DNA of 64,000 bases from Sphingopyxis sp. BSN-002 (GTDB lineage: Bacteria; Pseudomonadota; Alphaproteobacteria; Sphingomonadales; Sphingomonadaceae). This document shows, in pieces, positions 1 through 8,577 of this stretch (positions are counted from its first letter, which is position 1; every line of letters begins with the position of its first letter). The position numbers and the translations under genes were made by a program. The stretch covers positions 992,001-1,056,000 of the forward strand of contig NZ_CP091804.1 of assembly GCF_022024275.1 (NCBI RefSeq), read 5' to 3'. Below the pieces are notes generated by a model, which worked only from the letters and a program-made list of their open reading frames with translations, was not told the origin of the DNA and searched no databases.

Positions 1-1381
1 GGCCGAGGATGGCTTCGAGACGCAGCAACGGAAACTGTTCGCCGCGCACGGTGACGAGTTCGCCGCCGCCGACGCGTTCGACGCGTACGGTGTCGCTCGT
101 CTCGAGCAGGATTTCGCGGACCGAGCCGCGCGGAATGGCAAAATACTGGCCCGCTGCGCGGACCATCAGGCCCGAGATGATCGTCAGCGTCATCGGCACG
201 CGGAGCACAACCGACAGCCCTCGGCCCTCGTCGTTGCGGAGCTCGACGATCCCGCCGATCTTTTCGACATTCGCCTTGACGATATCCATGCCGACGCCGC
301 GGCCCGAAATCGCGGTGATCTTTGCCGCGGTCGAAAAGCCGGGGCGGAAGATGAGCTCAAGCTTTTCACGCGGGGTCAGCGTACGCGCGTCGGCGGCCGA
401 CAGGATCCGAGAGGCCATCGCCTTGGCGACGATCGCATCGGGCGACAGGCCGCGGCCGTCGTCGCGGACCTCGATCTCGATCTGGTTGCCCGACTGGCGC
501 GCCGAGACGGCAATCGTCGCGGTGACGTCCTTTCCAGCCGCGACACGGTCGTTCAGCCCCTCGATGCCATGGTCGATCGCATTGCGCACGATGTGGATCA
601 ACGGATCGCGGATATTCTCCATCATTTCGCGATCGAGTTCGACCTCGCCGCCGCTGGTCGCGAAACGGATCTTCTTGCCGAGATCCTGCGCGAGGTCGCG
701 GACGATGCGCGGGAGCGGAGAGAACAGCTTGTCGATCCGTTGCATGCGCATCTGGCTGACCGACTGGCGCATCCCGGCAATCGAGTCCGACAGCCGGTCG
801 AATGAGGCTATGAGCGAGGGGGCCGCCCCCGAATCGCGCAGCATCCGGGCGAATTCGTTGCGGGCGAGAACGATGTCGGTCACACCCGTCATCACGCTGT
901 CGAGCAGCGGCAGCGGCACGCGGATCGACCGCCACCCCTGAAGATCGGCCGTCAGGTCATCTTCGCGGCGGAGCTGGATCTCTCCGGTTTCGGCAGGCAC
1001 CTCCGGGGCATCGCCGCCCACGGAAAGCGCTGAAATGACGTCGGTGTCGTCGCCAGCCGGTTCCGAGCCCTTCTTGCCCAATATCGCACAGAGCTGCGAC
1101 AGGCGGTCGACGATGGCGAGCACGCCGGTGACCAGCGCGGCGTTCGCGGGGCGATTGCCGCGGCGGACCTGATCGAGCGCGTCTTCGGCGGCGTGCGACA
1201 GCGCCGTGACACGCGGCAACGAAAGGAAACCCGAGCTGCCCTTAATCGTGTGGACAAGGCGAAAAATCGCGTCGAGTTGCGCGCGATCGGAGGGGTCAGC
1301 CTCCCACGCGACGAGCGCCCCGCCAGCCTCGGCGAGGATTTCCGCCGTTTCGGCAAGGAAATCGTTCAGCAGATCGTCCAT
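1..1381 (-). CDS. cheA: Chemotaxis histidine kinase CheA (C-terminus outside window)
   Basis: The frame stays open from an ATG at 1381 to the window edge, so about 460 residues are visible. CheA autophosphorylates on its HPt histidine and passes phosphate to response regulators. The HPt motif HTIKGSSGFL places the phosphorylated His at residue 44. A short linker leads straight into the dimerisation segment (RSIRVPLPLLDSV), then the ATPase N box (HIVRNAIDHGIE), the DDGRGL box, GRGVGMDIV and the start of a CheW-like domain (ELVTVRGEQFPLLRL). No CheY-binding P2 domain is visible between HPt and dimerisation. An in-frame ATG at 1420 would add 13 residues, but MDDLL is the usual CheA start. It follows chpT on the same strand after 112 bp. 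Assignment is confident; the remaining C-terminus is unseen. Confidence 0.93.
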   Translation of the reverse strand, partial: MDDLLNDFLAETAEILAEAGGALVAWEADPSDRAQLDAIFRLVHTIKGSSGFLSLPRVTALSHAAEDALDQVRRGNRPANAALVTGVLAIVDRLSQLCAILGKKGSEPAGDDTDVISALSVGGDAPEVPAETGEIQLRREDDLTADLQGWRSIRVPLPLLDSVMTGVTDIVLARNEFARMLRDSGAAPSLIASFDRLSDSIAGMRQSVSQMRMQRIDKLFSPLPRIVRDLAQDLGKKIRFATSGGEVELDREMMENIRDPLIHIVRNAIDHGIEGLNDRVAAGKDVTATIAVSARQSGNQIEIEVRDDGRGLSPDAIVAKAMASRILSAADARTLTPREKLELIFRPGFSTAAKITAISGRGVGMDIVKANVEKIGGIVELRNDEGRGLSVVLRVPMTLTIISGLMVRAAGQYFAIPRGSVREILLETSDTVRVERVGGGELVTVRGEQFPLLRLEAILG

Positions 1382-1493
1382 CGAAGTACCGGTGCGCCCC
1401 AAAATTCGAGGCACCACCATGGCCGACAATGGTTAATGGAGGGTTTGTATTTGGGAGAATCCGCAAGATTCCACCACGAAAATGCGCTGCGGA

Positions 1494-2135
1494 TCAGCGG
1501 CCCTTGAGCACGGCCCCGACCAGCAGCGAGGTCGGCGTTTCGCGTGCCAGCATGACGGTGCCGCCATTCTGCCTCGCCACGGCCTGCACCAGCACCGCGG
1601 GCGCAGTCCGCGAGGTCATCGCCGTCGCGCCTTCGCCCTCTGCCAGGATGCGCTCGACGTCGCCATCGAGGAAGATACGCTCGGCCTCGACATGCAGGGC
1701 GATCTCGATCCCCTCTCCCTGCTTCTCGCAGCCGATATCGAGCCGCCCGCCGCGCACCAGCGCGTCGACAAGAAGCAGCGCGAGGTTGAGGATGATCTTC
1801 ACGGCAGGCTTGGGCAGCGGATCGGCGCCGATCATCCAGTTGAGGTCGATCGCCCGGTCGCCGATGATTCCCTGTATCGCAGACTTCGCCTCGTCGGCAG
1901 GGACGAGCTCTCCGAAGCCGCCCGCCGATCCGAAGGCGAGGCGGAAAAATTTGAGCTTGTTCGCCGAGGTCCGGGCACTTTGTTCGAGCAGATCGATGCA
2001 GCGCGCGCGCATCTCGGGATCTTTCTCGTCCGCAAGTAGTTCAAGCCCGTTGGCGAACGCCCCCACGGGGCTGAGCAGATCGTGGCACAGCCGCGAGGCC
2101 AGCATGGATGCGAAATCGACGCGATCGTCGGACAT
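1494..2135 (-). CDS. chpT: Histidine phosphotransferase ChpT
   Basis: This 213-residue protein matches the alphaproteobacterial ChpT family, which relays phosphate from the hybrid kinase CckA to CtrA and CpdR in cell-cycle control. The dimerisation/phosphotransfer helix SRLCHDLLSPVGAFANGLEL contains the acceptor His at residue 18. The rest resembles a degenerate histidine-kinase ATPase fold without good nucleotide-binding boxes, as expected for ChpT. I chose the ATG at 2135, preceded by GGGGAG, over the TTG at 2156 seven codons upstream. It is divergent from the rluD-like gene and upstream of cheA on the same strand, so a shared transcript is possible. Confidence 0.88.
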   Translation of the reverse strand: MSDDRVDFASMLASRLCHDLLSPVGAFANGLELLADEKDPEMRARCIDLLEQSARTSANKLKFFRLAFGSAGGFGELVPADEAKSAIQGIIGDRAIDLNWMIGADPLPKPAVKIILNLALLLVDALVRGGRLDIGCEKQGEGIEIALHVEAERIFLDGDVERILAEGEGATAMTSRTAPAVLVQAVARQNGGTVMLARETPTSLLVGAVLKGR

Positions 2136-2197
2136 GGATCGGTGCACTCCCCGCAACCGGACCTTTCCGGTTCGCGCTCGCTCCCTAAGGCACGGAC

Positions 2198-3244
2198 ATG
2201 GTTAAGAGCAAGCGTGATGCGCCGAATGCCGGCTTCCGCTGGCGCCAGAGGCTTGAAAACCGGCGCCTCGTCCCCATATCGCGATCAATGTTGGGGGACG
2301 ACGAAATACTGACTGTGACGCTCGCGGACAGCGCGGCCGGGCTCCGCCTAGACCGCGCGCTGGCCGAAGCGCTCCCCGACCTTTCGCGCGAACGGGTGAA
2401 GACGCTGATCAAGGGCGGCCGCGTCGCCGATGCCAAAGGGGCGGTGCTGTGGGACCCATCGGCCAAGGCCTCCGCCGCGGCGACGCTGGCGGTTCGCCTG
2501 CCCACCCCCGCCCCGGCGCACAATGTCGCGCAGGATATGGACCTCGTCATCGCGTATGAGGACGAGCATCTGATCGTCGTCGACAAGCCTGCCGGGATGG
2601 TCGTCCACCCGGCCGCGGGCAATCTCGACGGGACGATGGTCAACGCGCTGTTGCATCACTGTGCCGGTCAGCTGTCGGGGATCGGCGGCGTTGCCCGCCC
2701 CGGCATCGTTCACCGGATCGACAAGGATACGAGCGGGCTGATCGTCGCGGCGAAGCACGACAAGGCGCACGAGGGCCTCGCGAAGCAGTTCGCGGCGCAC
2801 AGCATCGACCGCCGCTATCTCGCGCTCGCGACCGGGCGTCCGACGCCGGCAAACGGCACGGTCGACGCGGCGCTCGGCCGGTCGAGCACGAACCGCAAGA
2901 AGATGGCGGTCGTCGCCGAAGGGCGCGGCAAGCGTGCGGTCACGCATTACCGGACGATCGAGCCGCTGAAGGGCGCGACTCTGGTCGAATGCCGGCTGGA
3001 AACGGGCCGCACACATCAGGTCCGCGTCCATATGGCGCATATCGGCCATCCGCTGGTCGGCGATCCGGTCTACGGACGGGTCAAAAAGCCGCTGTCGGAA
3101 ACATTAAAAGCCCGTAATTTCGCGCGTCAGGCGTTGCACGCGGCCCATTTGGGCTTTATTCATCCGGTGACCGGTAACCGGGTCGCGCTCGACAGCGAAC
3201 TCCCAGCGGATATGCGGGAACTGATCGATGAATTGCGCGTTTAG
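2198..3244 (+). CDS. rluD: RluA-family 23S rRNA pseudouridine synthase (RluD-like)
   Basis: Converts specific uridines of large-subunit rRNA to pseudouridine. An N-terminal S4 RNA-binding domain lies at about residues 47-105 and the catalytic domain follows. The family motif HRIDKDTSG at 172-180 supplies the catalytic Asp175, and GRTHQVRVHM lies further on. The ATG at 2198 follows AAGG with good spacing and gives 348 residues. An internal ATG at 2288 gives 318 residues, closer to the family norm. Codons between the two starts are less GC-biased, so 2288 may be the true start. It lies 80 bp before rpoH. RluD rather than RluA or RluC is inferred from length and the S4 domain. Confidence 0.88.
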   Translation: MVKSKRDAPNAGFRWRQRLENRRLVPISRSMLGDDEILTVTLADSAAGLRLDRALAEALPDLSRERVKTLIKGGRVADAKGAVLWDPSAKASAAATLAVRLPTPAPAHNVAQDMDLVIAYEDEHLIVVDKPAGMVVHPAAGNLDGTMVNALLHHCAGQLSGIGGVARPGIVHRIDKDTSGLIVAAKHDKAHEGLAKQFAAHSIDRRYLALATGRPTPANGTVDAALGRSSTNRKKMAVVAEGRGKRAVTHYRTIEPLKGATLVECRLETGRTHQVRVHMAHIGHPLVGDPVYGRVKKPLSETLKARNFARQALHAAHLGFIHPVTGNRVALDSELPADMRELIDELRV

Positions 3245-3264
3245 GTTTCGAATGAAAATCTATT

Positions 3265-3293
3265 TTGACCGCTGGAGCCAACCGCGGCATATT
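3265..3293 (+). promoter_or_regulatory. Candidate housekeeping promoter of rpoH
   Basis: TTGACC at 3265-3270 and CATATT at 3288-3293 are separated by 17 bp, a reasonable sigma-70 type promoter. It ends about 30 bp before the rpoH ATG, in the only non-coding stretch between the rluD-like gene and rpoH. AAGGGA at 3308-3313 is the probable ribosome binding site. Alphaproteobacterial rpoH genes often also have a heat-shock promoter; I do not see a clear one. Confidence 0.45.
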
Positions 3294-3324
3294 TCTCCTC
3301 TGAAAATAAGGGAAAACCAGAAAA

Positions 3325-4227
3325 ATGGCTAACAAGAGCAATGTTCCGGCAGTGGTGCCCGCGCTCGGCGGTGAGGCGAGCCTGAACCGCTACCTGGCCG
3401 AAATCCGCAAATTCCCCCTGCTCACCCCCGAGCAGGAATATATGCTCGCAAAGCGCTTTCAGGAGCATGGCGACAATGAAGCTGCGGCGCAGCTCGTCAC
3501 GTCGCACCTCCGCCTCGTCGCCAAGATCGCGATGGGCTATCGCGGCTATGGCCTGCCGGTCAGCGAGCTGATCAGCGAGGGCAATATCGGCCTGATGCAG
3601 GGCGTGAAGAAGTTCGACCCCGAACGCGGCTTCCGCCTTGCGACCTATGCGATGTGGTGGATTCGCGCCTCGATCCAGGAGTTCATCCTGCGGTCGTGGA
3701 GCCTTGTGAAAATGGGCACCACCGCGGCGCAGAAAAAGCTGTTCTTCAACCTGCGCCGGATGAAGAACAGCCTCGACGCGTTCGAGGACGGCGACCTCAG
3801 CCCCGAACATCTCGCCAAGATCGCGACCGACCTCGGCGTGACCGAGGAAGAGGTCACCAGCATGAATCGCCGCATGGCGATGGGCGGCGACACATCGCTG
3901 AACGTCCCCATGGGCGAGGATGGCGACAGCCAGTGGCAGGATCTGCTCGGCGACGAGGGTCCGCTGCAGGACGAACGCGTGGCCGAGGCCGAGGAACGCG
4001 ACGTGCGCCACGCGCTGCTCAGCGAAGCGCTTGCAACGCTGAACGAGCGCGAGCGCCACATCCTGACCGAGCGCCGCCTGACCGACGATCCGAAGACGCT
4101 CGAGGATCTGAGCCAGGTCTATGACGTCAGCCGCGAGCGCGTGCGCCAGATCGAGGTCCGCGCGTTCGAGAAGCTGCAGAAGGCGATGCTGAAGCTCGCG
4201 GGCGACCGCCGGCTGATCAACGCCTGA
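3325..4227 (+). CDS. rpoH: RNA polymerase heat-shock sigma factor RpoH (sigma-32)
   Basis: Sigma-32 directs RNA polymerase to heat-shock promoters. The 300-residue protein has region 2 (ELISEGNIGLMQGVKKFDPE, residues 81-100, then ATYAMWWIRASIQEFIL). The diagnostic RpoH box QKKLFFNLR is at 136-144; it separates RpoH from RpoD and is tied to FtsH- and chaperone-dependent turnover. A region 4 helix-turn-helix (LEDLSQVYDVSRERVRQIE) is near the C-terminus. Length and order are normal. The start follows a purine-rich site and an 80-bp upstream gap with a candidate promoter. Many alphaproteobacteria carry more than one rpoH; only this copy is in the window. Confidence 0.96.
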   Translation: MANKSNVPAVVPALGGEASLNRYLAEIRKFPLLTPEQEYMLAKRFQEHGDNEAAAQLVTSHLRLVAKIAMGYRGYGLPVSELISEGNIGLMQGVKKFDPERGFRLATYAMWWIRASIQEFILRSWSLVKMGTTAAQKKLFFNLRRMKNSLDAFEDGDLSPEHLAKIATDLGVTEEEVTSMNRRMAMGGDTSLNVPMGEDGDSQWQDLLGDEGPLQDERVAEAEERDVRHALLSEALATLNERERHILTERRLTDDPKTLEDLSQVYDVSRERVRQIEVRAFEKLQKAMLKLAGDRRLINA

Positions 4228-4280
4228 CACGAAATCGCGGGTGCCGTAACGCCGGAATCCTCCGGCCGAGGAGACATGCC

Positions 4281-4667
4281 ATGCGTATTTTTCCGCTCGC
4301 GCTTGCGGCGCTCGTACTTTCCGTTCCCGTCACCGCGGCCGAAACCCCGGCCAGGGTGACCGTGACGCTGGCGAATTTCAGCTTCACCCCTGCCGACCTG
4401 CATCTTCATGCCGGGCAGACGGTGACGATCCATTTCGTCAATGAAGGATCGGGCGGGCATGATTTCACCGCGCCGGAATTCTTCGCCGCCGCGGCCATGG
4501 ACGCCGCGAACCGTACGCGGGTCGAGGGCGGCAAGGGCCGCGTCTCGCTCGGCAAGGGCGAGAGCAGCGACGTGACGCTGACCCCGAAGGCGGGCACGTA
4601 CAAGGTTCATTGCTCGCACTTCGGCCATTCGACGCTGGGCATGACCGGCAAAGTGATCGTCGACTGA
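4281..4667 (+). CDS. Periplasmic cupredoxin-domain copper protein
   Basis: A 128-residue secreted protein with a signal peptide (about 1-20, ending VTAAE) followed by a plastocyanin-like cupredoxin domain. Visible type-1 copper ligands are His60 (GGHDF), Cys111, His116 and Met121, in a C-x4-H-x4-M arrangement. This suggests a small electron carrier or copper-binding protein in the periplasm. GAGGAG lies just upstream of the ATG. It follows rpoH by 53 bp, with a small GC hairpin (4251-4266) in the gap. The redox partner cannot be told from the neighbours. Confidence 0.8.
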   Translation: MRIFPLALAALVLSVPVTAAETPARVTVTLANFSFTPADLHLHAGQTVTIHFVNEGSGGHDFTAPEFFAAAAMDAANRTRVEGGKGRVSLGKGESSDVTLTPKAGTYKVHCSHFGHSTLGMTGKVIVD

Positions 4668-4705
4668 CCCCTTGCGATCGGCGGCGCCCGCAATAGGGTG
4701 GCGCC

Positions 4706-5827
4706 ATGCTTCTAGCTGCCCTGCTCGCTGCGGCGCCGGCGCCTGTCGCCGCCCCCGCAACCGCTCCTCCCGCCTCCGTCGTGTTGCAGGCGTTCGATGC
4801 CGCTATTCCCTATCGCCCGGCGCCGGTTCGGATCGGCGAGATGCGGCACCTGATCTATGAGCTGCACCTCACCAACTTCGCCTCGGCGCCGCTGACGGTC
4901 GATCGCATCGCGGTGCACGACGCCGCGACGGGCGCGGAATTGCTGGTGCTTTCCGGCGACACGCTCGCCGCTGCACTCGGGCACCTGCCGTCAGGCGGCG
5001 GCACCAAGGGACCGACGATCGCGCCGGGCATCCGGACGATCGCCTATCTGGACCTCCGACTACAAGGCGACGGCACACCCGCCACGCTGGCGCACAGCGT
5101 CGCGGTCACCGGCGCGTCGGGCGCAGCGACGATCGATGCCGGCCGCATAGAAGTCGACAACCGCCCCCTTCCCGTCCTCGGCCCGCCGCTGCGGGGCGGA
5201 CCATGGGTCGCGATCTATGCACCCGAGATGGAGCGGGGGCATCGCCGCGTGCCCTATGCGGTCGCGGGCAAGGCGACGATCCCCGGCCGCTTCGCGATCG
5301 ACTTCATGAAGATCGACGCGGCGGGCCGCTTCGACCGCACCGACGGCAAGGCACTCGCCGACTCGCTGAGCCATGGCGCCGAGGTGCTGGCGGTCGCCGA
5401 TGCCATCGTCGCCGCTACGCGCGACGATTTCACCGAGCCGAAGCTGCGCGCCGACCTGCCGCGTGTGTCGATCGGTGACGCGACGGGCAATTTCGTCGCG
5501 CTCGACTTGGGCGACGGCCGCTATGCCTTTTACGAGCATCTGCAACCCGGACTGAAGGTGAAGCCCGGCGACCGGGTGAAGCGCGGGCAGGCGATCGGCC
5601 GCCTTGGCCTCACCGGACAGGGGTCGGCACCGCACCTTCATTTCCATGTTGCATCGGCACCCTCGCCGCTCGCCGCCGAAGGCCTGCCCTTCGCGATGGA
5701 CGGTACGGAGACGATCGGCCGCTATGCAGCCATCGGCGACCTCGGCAGCGGGCCATGGCAGCCTGCAGAACGCGTTCACGGCCCCTCGTTACCTGCCGCA
5801 AACAGCGTCATCCGCTTCCCCGATTAG
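4706..5827 (+). CDS. Secreted M23-family (LytM-like) peptidase
   Basis: A 373-residue protein with an Ala/Pro-rich hydrophobic N-terminus typical of an exported protein, an unassigned beta-rich region (about 30-160) and a C-terminal M23 domain (about 165-340). The zinc motif HLHFH is at 310-314 (H310, H312, H314). Asp199 in GRFAIDF fits the upstream metal ligand, with His179 as a possible partner. The lipoyl-like PGDRVKRGQAIGRLGLTG before the motif is usual in this family. The usual HxxxD spacing is altered, so the first metal site is less certain. Probable role: a cell-wall endopeptidase or peptidoglycan-binding regulator in the periplasm. Confidence 0.75.
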   Translation: MLLAALLAAAPAPVAAPATAPPASVVLQAFDAAIPYRPAPVRIGEMRHLIYELHLTNFASAPLTVDRIAVHDAATGAELLVLSGDTLAAALGHLPSGGGTKGPTIAPGIRTIAYLDLRLQGDGTPATLAHSVAVTGASGAATIDAGRIEVDNRPLPVLGPPLRGGPWVAIYAPEMERGHRRVPYAVAGKATIPGRFAIDFMKIDAAGRFDRTDGKALADSLSHGAEVLAVADAIVAATRDDFTEPKLRADLPRVSIGDATGNFVALDLGDGRYAFYEHLQPGLKVKPGDRVKRGQAIGRLGLTGQGSAPHLHFHVASAPSPLAAEGLPFAMDGTETIGRYAAIGDLGSGPWQPAERVHGPSLPAANSVIRFPD

Positions 5828-5857
5828 AACGCGCGCGGGCCACAGCAGGAACTGCGA

Positions 5858-6661
5858 TCAGAAACGCCGTACATAGCCCGCATAAAGCTGAAGGTCCGGG
5901 CTGTCGTGGTTGAGACCGAGATTGGCGCCGATATCCCATTGGCTGTCGTCGTCCGGCTGCCAGCCCGCCGAAAGCCCCGCGAGCAGTTCCGTGCTGCGTC
6001 CGGCGGGATCCCGATCGCGGGTAACGGAAAGTTCGGCGGCCATCGAGGCGTCGCCGGACAGGTCGAAACCGATACCCGCAACCGTGCCATAGGCGAGATG
6101 ACGTCCGTTCCCGTCGCCATCGACCGCCGCGTCGACATGCGGTGTCAGGCCGATCGACACCGATCCGGCCTCGATGCTTACCGGAACGAGCAGTCCCGCG
6201 CCCCAGTCCCCCGCGCCGACGCCGCTACCGCCGGTCGGCACGCTAGCATAGGGCATTGCGGCGATCGAAAAACCCGATCCGTCGGGATTGCGGAGATTCT
6301 GGCGCAGTGCGAAGGTGACGTCGCCGGTGCGGGTCCGCCCTTCGACAGTACCGGCGATCGCGTTGCGCTCGCGAACATGCCCTATGGTCGTCCAGCCGAT
6401 CTGCGCCTCGAGCGTCGACGTCAGCCCGATGCGCAGCAAACCCTCGCCCGCGAGAATCGTGTCGGTTCGCTGCGGGCCGTCGTCCTCGCGGGTCCAGTCG
6501 GCAAGGCCGAGTTCGAAGACCAGCTGTCCCGCCTCCACAGTGCAGGCCGGGGTTCCCAGCCCCGGGCGATCCGGACAGAGGTCGCGCGCCTCCGCGGCGA
6601 GCGCCGGGGCGGCGGACGCCAACGCCGCGATCAGCGCCATCGTTCGAAACGGCATCCGCAC
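5858..6661 (-). CDS. Probable outer-membrane beta-barrel protein (MetA/phenol-degradation transporter type)
   Basis: A 267-residue protein with a clear signal peptide (cleavage near AALA-EARD). Repeated alternating hydrophobic strands run through to a terminal Phe, a hallmark of outer-membrane barrels. The opening DLCPDRPGLGTPACTVEAGQ and the strand pattern resemble the MetA-pathway-of-phenol-degradation putative transporter family (PF13557). It converges with the M23 gene (30 bp apart) and is divergent from mtgA. No catabolic gene sits beside it, so no substrate can be named. Confidence 0.6.
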   Translation of the reverse strand: MRMPFRTMALIAALASAAPALAAEARDLCPDRPGLGTPACTVEAGQLVFELGLADWTREDDGPQRTDTILAGEGLLRIGLTSTLEAQIGWTTIGHVRERNAIAGTVEGRTRTGDVTFALRQNLRNPDGSGFSIAAMPYASVPTGGSGVGAGDWGAGLLVPVSIEAGSVSIGLTPHVDAAVDGDGNGRHLAYGTVAGIGFDLSGDASMAAELSVTRDRDPAGRSTELLAGLSAGWQPDDDSQWDIGANLGLNHDSPDLQLYAGYVRRF

Positions 6662-6760
6662 TCTATTCCTTCCTCATGATTTCGGGCGACATTTGTCGGA
6701 CAGGACCGCTCGGGGATCAAGCCTGCTTGCCTCGCGCCCGCAAGCGGCTAGTTTGCCGCC

Positions 6761-7468
6761 ATGGCAACCCGTCCCCGCGCGAAGTCGCGCAAGCTTCCCT
6801 GGTATCTGCGGCCGTTCAAATGGCTCCTCTGGTTCATCGCGATCTCGGTCGTCTGGGTCGTGATTTACGCGGTGGTACCGCCACCGGTGACGATCACGAT
6901 GCTGACAGACGGCAACGGGATCACCAAGGACTGGACCAGCCTGTCGAACATCGACCGAAACATGGTGCGCGCCGCGATCGCGGCGGAAGATGGCAAATTC
7001 TGCAGCCACGATGGTTTCGACCGTCAGGCGATCGAGCAGGCGATCGAACGCAACGCCAAGGGCAAGCGGATGCGTGGCGGATCGACGATCAGCCAGCAGA
7101 CCGCGAAGAATGTCTTCCTGTGGCAGGGCAGCGGCTGGACGCGCTACATCCGCAAGGTTCCCGAGGTGTGGTTCACTTTCCTGATCGAAAAGATCTGGGG
7201 CAAGCGGCGGATCATGGAAGTCTATCTGAACGTCGCCGAGACCGGGCTCGGCACCTATGGCGTCGAAGCGGGGGCGCAGCGCTATTTCAAGCACGGCGCA
7301 TCGAAGCTGACCCCGCAGGAGGCCGCGCGCATCGCCGCGATCCTGCCGCTGCCAAAGAAGCGCGAGGCGGTGAGCCCTTCCGGGTTCACGCGGCGGTACG
7401 GCAATTCGATCCGGGCGCGGATCGGGGTTGTGGGGCGCGATGGGCTGGACGGGTGCATCTACAAGTAG
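6761..7468 (+). CDS. mtgA: Monofunctional biosynthetic peptidoglycan transglycosylase
   Basis: Polymerises lipid II into glycan strands at the inner membrane. The 235-residue protein has one N-terminal transmembrane segment (about 20-40) and then a GT51 domain. Catalytic Glu76 lies in AAEDGKFCSHDGFD; the second motif GGSTISQQTAKN is at 106-117 and KRRIMEVYLNVAETG follows. There is no transpeptidase domain and the length is normal for MtgA. It is divergent from the outer-membrane protein and 21 bp upstream of the low-GC orphan. Confidence 0.93.
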   Translation: MATRPRAKSRKLPWYLRPFKWLLWFIAISVVWVVIYAVVPPPVTITMLTDGNGITKDWTSLSNIDRNMVRAAIAAEDGKFCSHDGFDRQAIEQAIERNAKGKRMRGGSTISQQTAKNVFLWQGSGWTRYIRKVPEVWFTFLIEKIWGKRRIMEVYLNVAETGLGTYGVEAGAQRYFKHGASKLTPQEAARIAAILPLPKKREAVSPSGFTRRYGNSIRARIGVVGRDGLDGCIYK

Positions 7469-7489
7469 GGATATGCGAGGACCGACGGC

Positions 7490-7969
7490 GTGTTGAAGCT
7501 CATTCCATTGCTCATCTTCGCGCAAACCACGAGTACCTCGGCGGCTCCGCCCAACAGCTGCATACGCGTCATCGAGGCTTGGCGCGACGCTGTCGATTGC
7601 CAGACCAACGAAGCGGTGCCGTACCTGACATGGTCTGACGGATTCAGCCAATGGCCCGGACGGGAGAAAGGAAAATGGGCCGCCGTCAGCCTGTCTGGCC
7701 CTTGCCCCAAATATAGCACGACACTGCGAGAATGGCGCCCGGATCCTGTGGCAGGCAATCGTCAGATCATCAGGCTCAAGGTCATTTCACGAAAGGTTGC
7801 TTTCGATGGGCGCTACTCGGGAGATTATATGGTCACCAAAGAGACGTTCACATGCGAGCGACGTGACGGCCAATGGCGAATATTCTCTCAAGAAGTGACC
7901 AAAAGGGTCGACCTGATCGACCACGCCGCCGCCCGGAGATTTGAAGCAACTGGCGGATGGAATCCCTGA
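7490..7969 (+). CDS. Hypothetical secreted protein with atypical composition
   Basis: A 159-residue protein starting at GTG (7490), with a short hydrophobic N-terminus (MLKLIPLLIFAQ) that may be a signal peptide, and four cysteines (residues 24, 37, 72, 121). I do not recognise a family. Third codon positions are visibly less GC-rich than in mtgA and the J-domain gene beside it, suggesting recent acquisition or weak selection. It begins 21 bp after mtgA and converges with the J-domain gene. Confidence 0.55.
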   Translation: MLKLIPLLIFAQTTSTSAAPPNSCIRVIEAWRDAVDCQTNEAVPYLTWSDGFSQWPGREKGKWAAVSLSGPCPKYSTTLREWRPDPVAGNRQIIRLKVISRKVAFDGRYSGDYMVTKETFTCERRDGQWRIFSQEVTKRVDLIDHAAARRFEATGGWNP

Positions 7970-7985
7970 CGACTTTTCCGAAAGA

Positions 7986-8522
7986 CTACGCCGGCTTCCA
8001 GCTCTTCCGCTCTTCGGCCTGCTTGAGGACCTCGAAAGCCGCCTGCCCTGCCGCGAAGCGCTTGGCGGCCTCGGCATCGTCAGGCTTCACGTCGGGGTGG
8101 CATTCCTTCGCATAGGCACGCCACGCCTTTTTCGTCGCGTCGAAATCGGCGTCGGGGTCGAGGCCGAGCAGTTCGAGCGCGCGCATTTCGTCGGCGCTGC
8201 GGCTGCCGTCGCCCGATCCGCCCCAGGCATAATGCTGCGCCCGGGCATAGCTGCGCGCGCCTGCGGCCTCTTCGGCGGCGCGCGCCGCGGCGTCCTCGGC
8301 GCTGAGGCCCGCGAAATAGTCCCAGCCGCGATTATATTCGGCGGCGTGTGTTTCGCAGAAATACCAGCGTTCGGGGCTGTTCGGCGACTTGGGCGCGGGG
8401 CAGTTGCCGGGGTTGGTGCAACCGTGGCGGTCGCACAGGCGCACCTTCTGCGTCTCGCGCGACGAGCCATAGGGGCGCCAGCGGGGAAAACCCCAGTCGT
8501 CGGATCTCTTGGCGCGGCTCAT
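7986..8522 (-). CDS. J-domain protein with N-terminal Cys/His motif
   Basis: A 178-residue co-chaperone-like protein. The C-terminal J domain (about 110-172) contains the HPD tripeptide (AKECHPDVKPDD) needed to stimulate Hsp70. The N-terminal half has C30, C35, C56 and H59 (C-x4-C-x20-C-x2-H, then EYNRGWDYFAGLS), a probable small zinc site. The same architecture recurs at 42849-43442, so these are paralogues. It lacks the Gly/Phe and zinc-finger parts of true DnaJ. It lies 55 bp downstream of PPK2 on the same strand. Confidence 0.8.
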   Translation of the reverse strand: MSRAKRSDDWGFPRWRPYGSSRETQKVRLCDRHGCTNPGNCPAPKSPNSPERWYFCETHAAEYNRGWDYFAGLSAEDAAARAAEEAAGARSYARAQHYAWGGSGDGSRSADEMRALELLGLDPDADFDATKKAWRAYAKECHPDVKPDDAEAAKRFAAGQAAFEVLKQAEERKSWKPA

Positions 8523-8577
8523 TCCACCCCATGTAGCAACGGGGGCGTCGATTGGCTAGGCGGGGCGGCCGAAAAAC

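Noticed and set aside
4251..4266. GC hairpin (GCCGGA, TCCGGC) after rpoH as a terminator
   Set aside because: Only six pairs and no U tract; probably insignificant or an mRNA-stability element.
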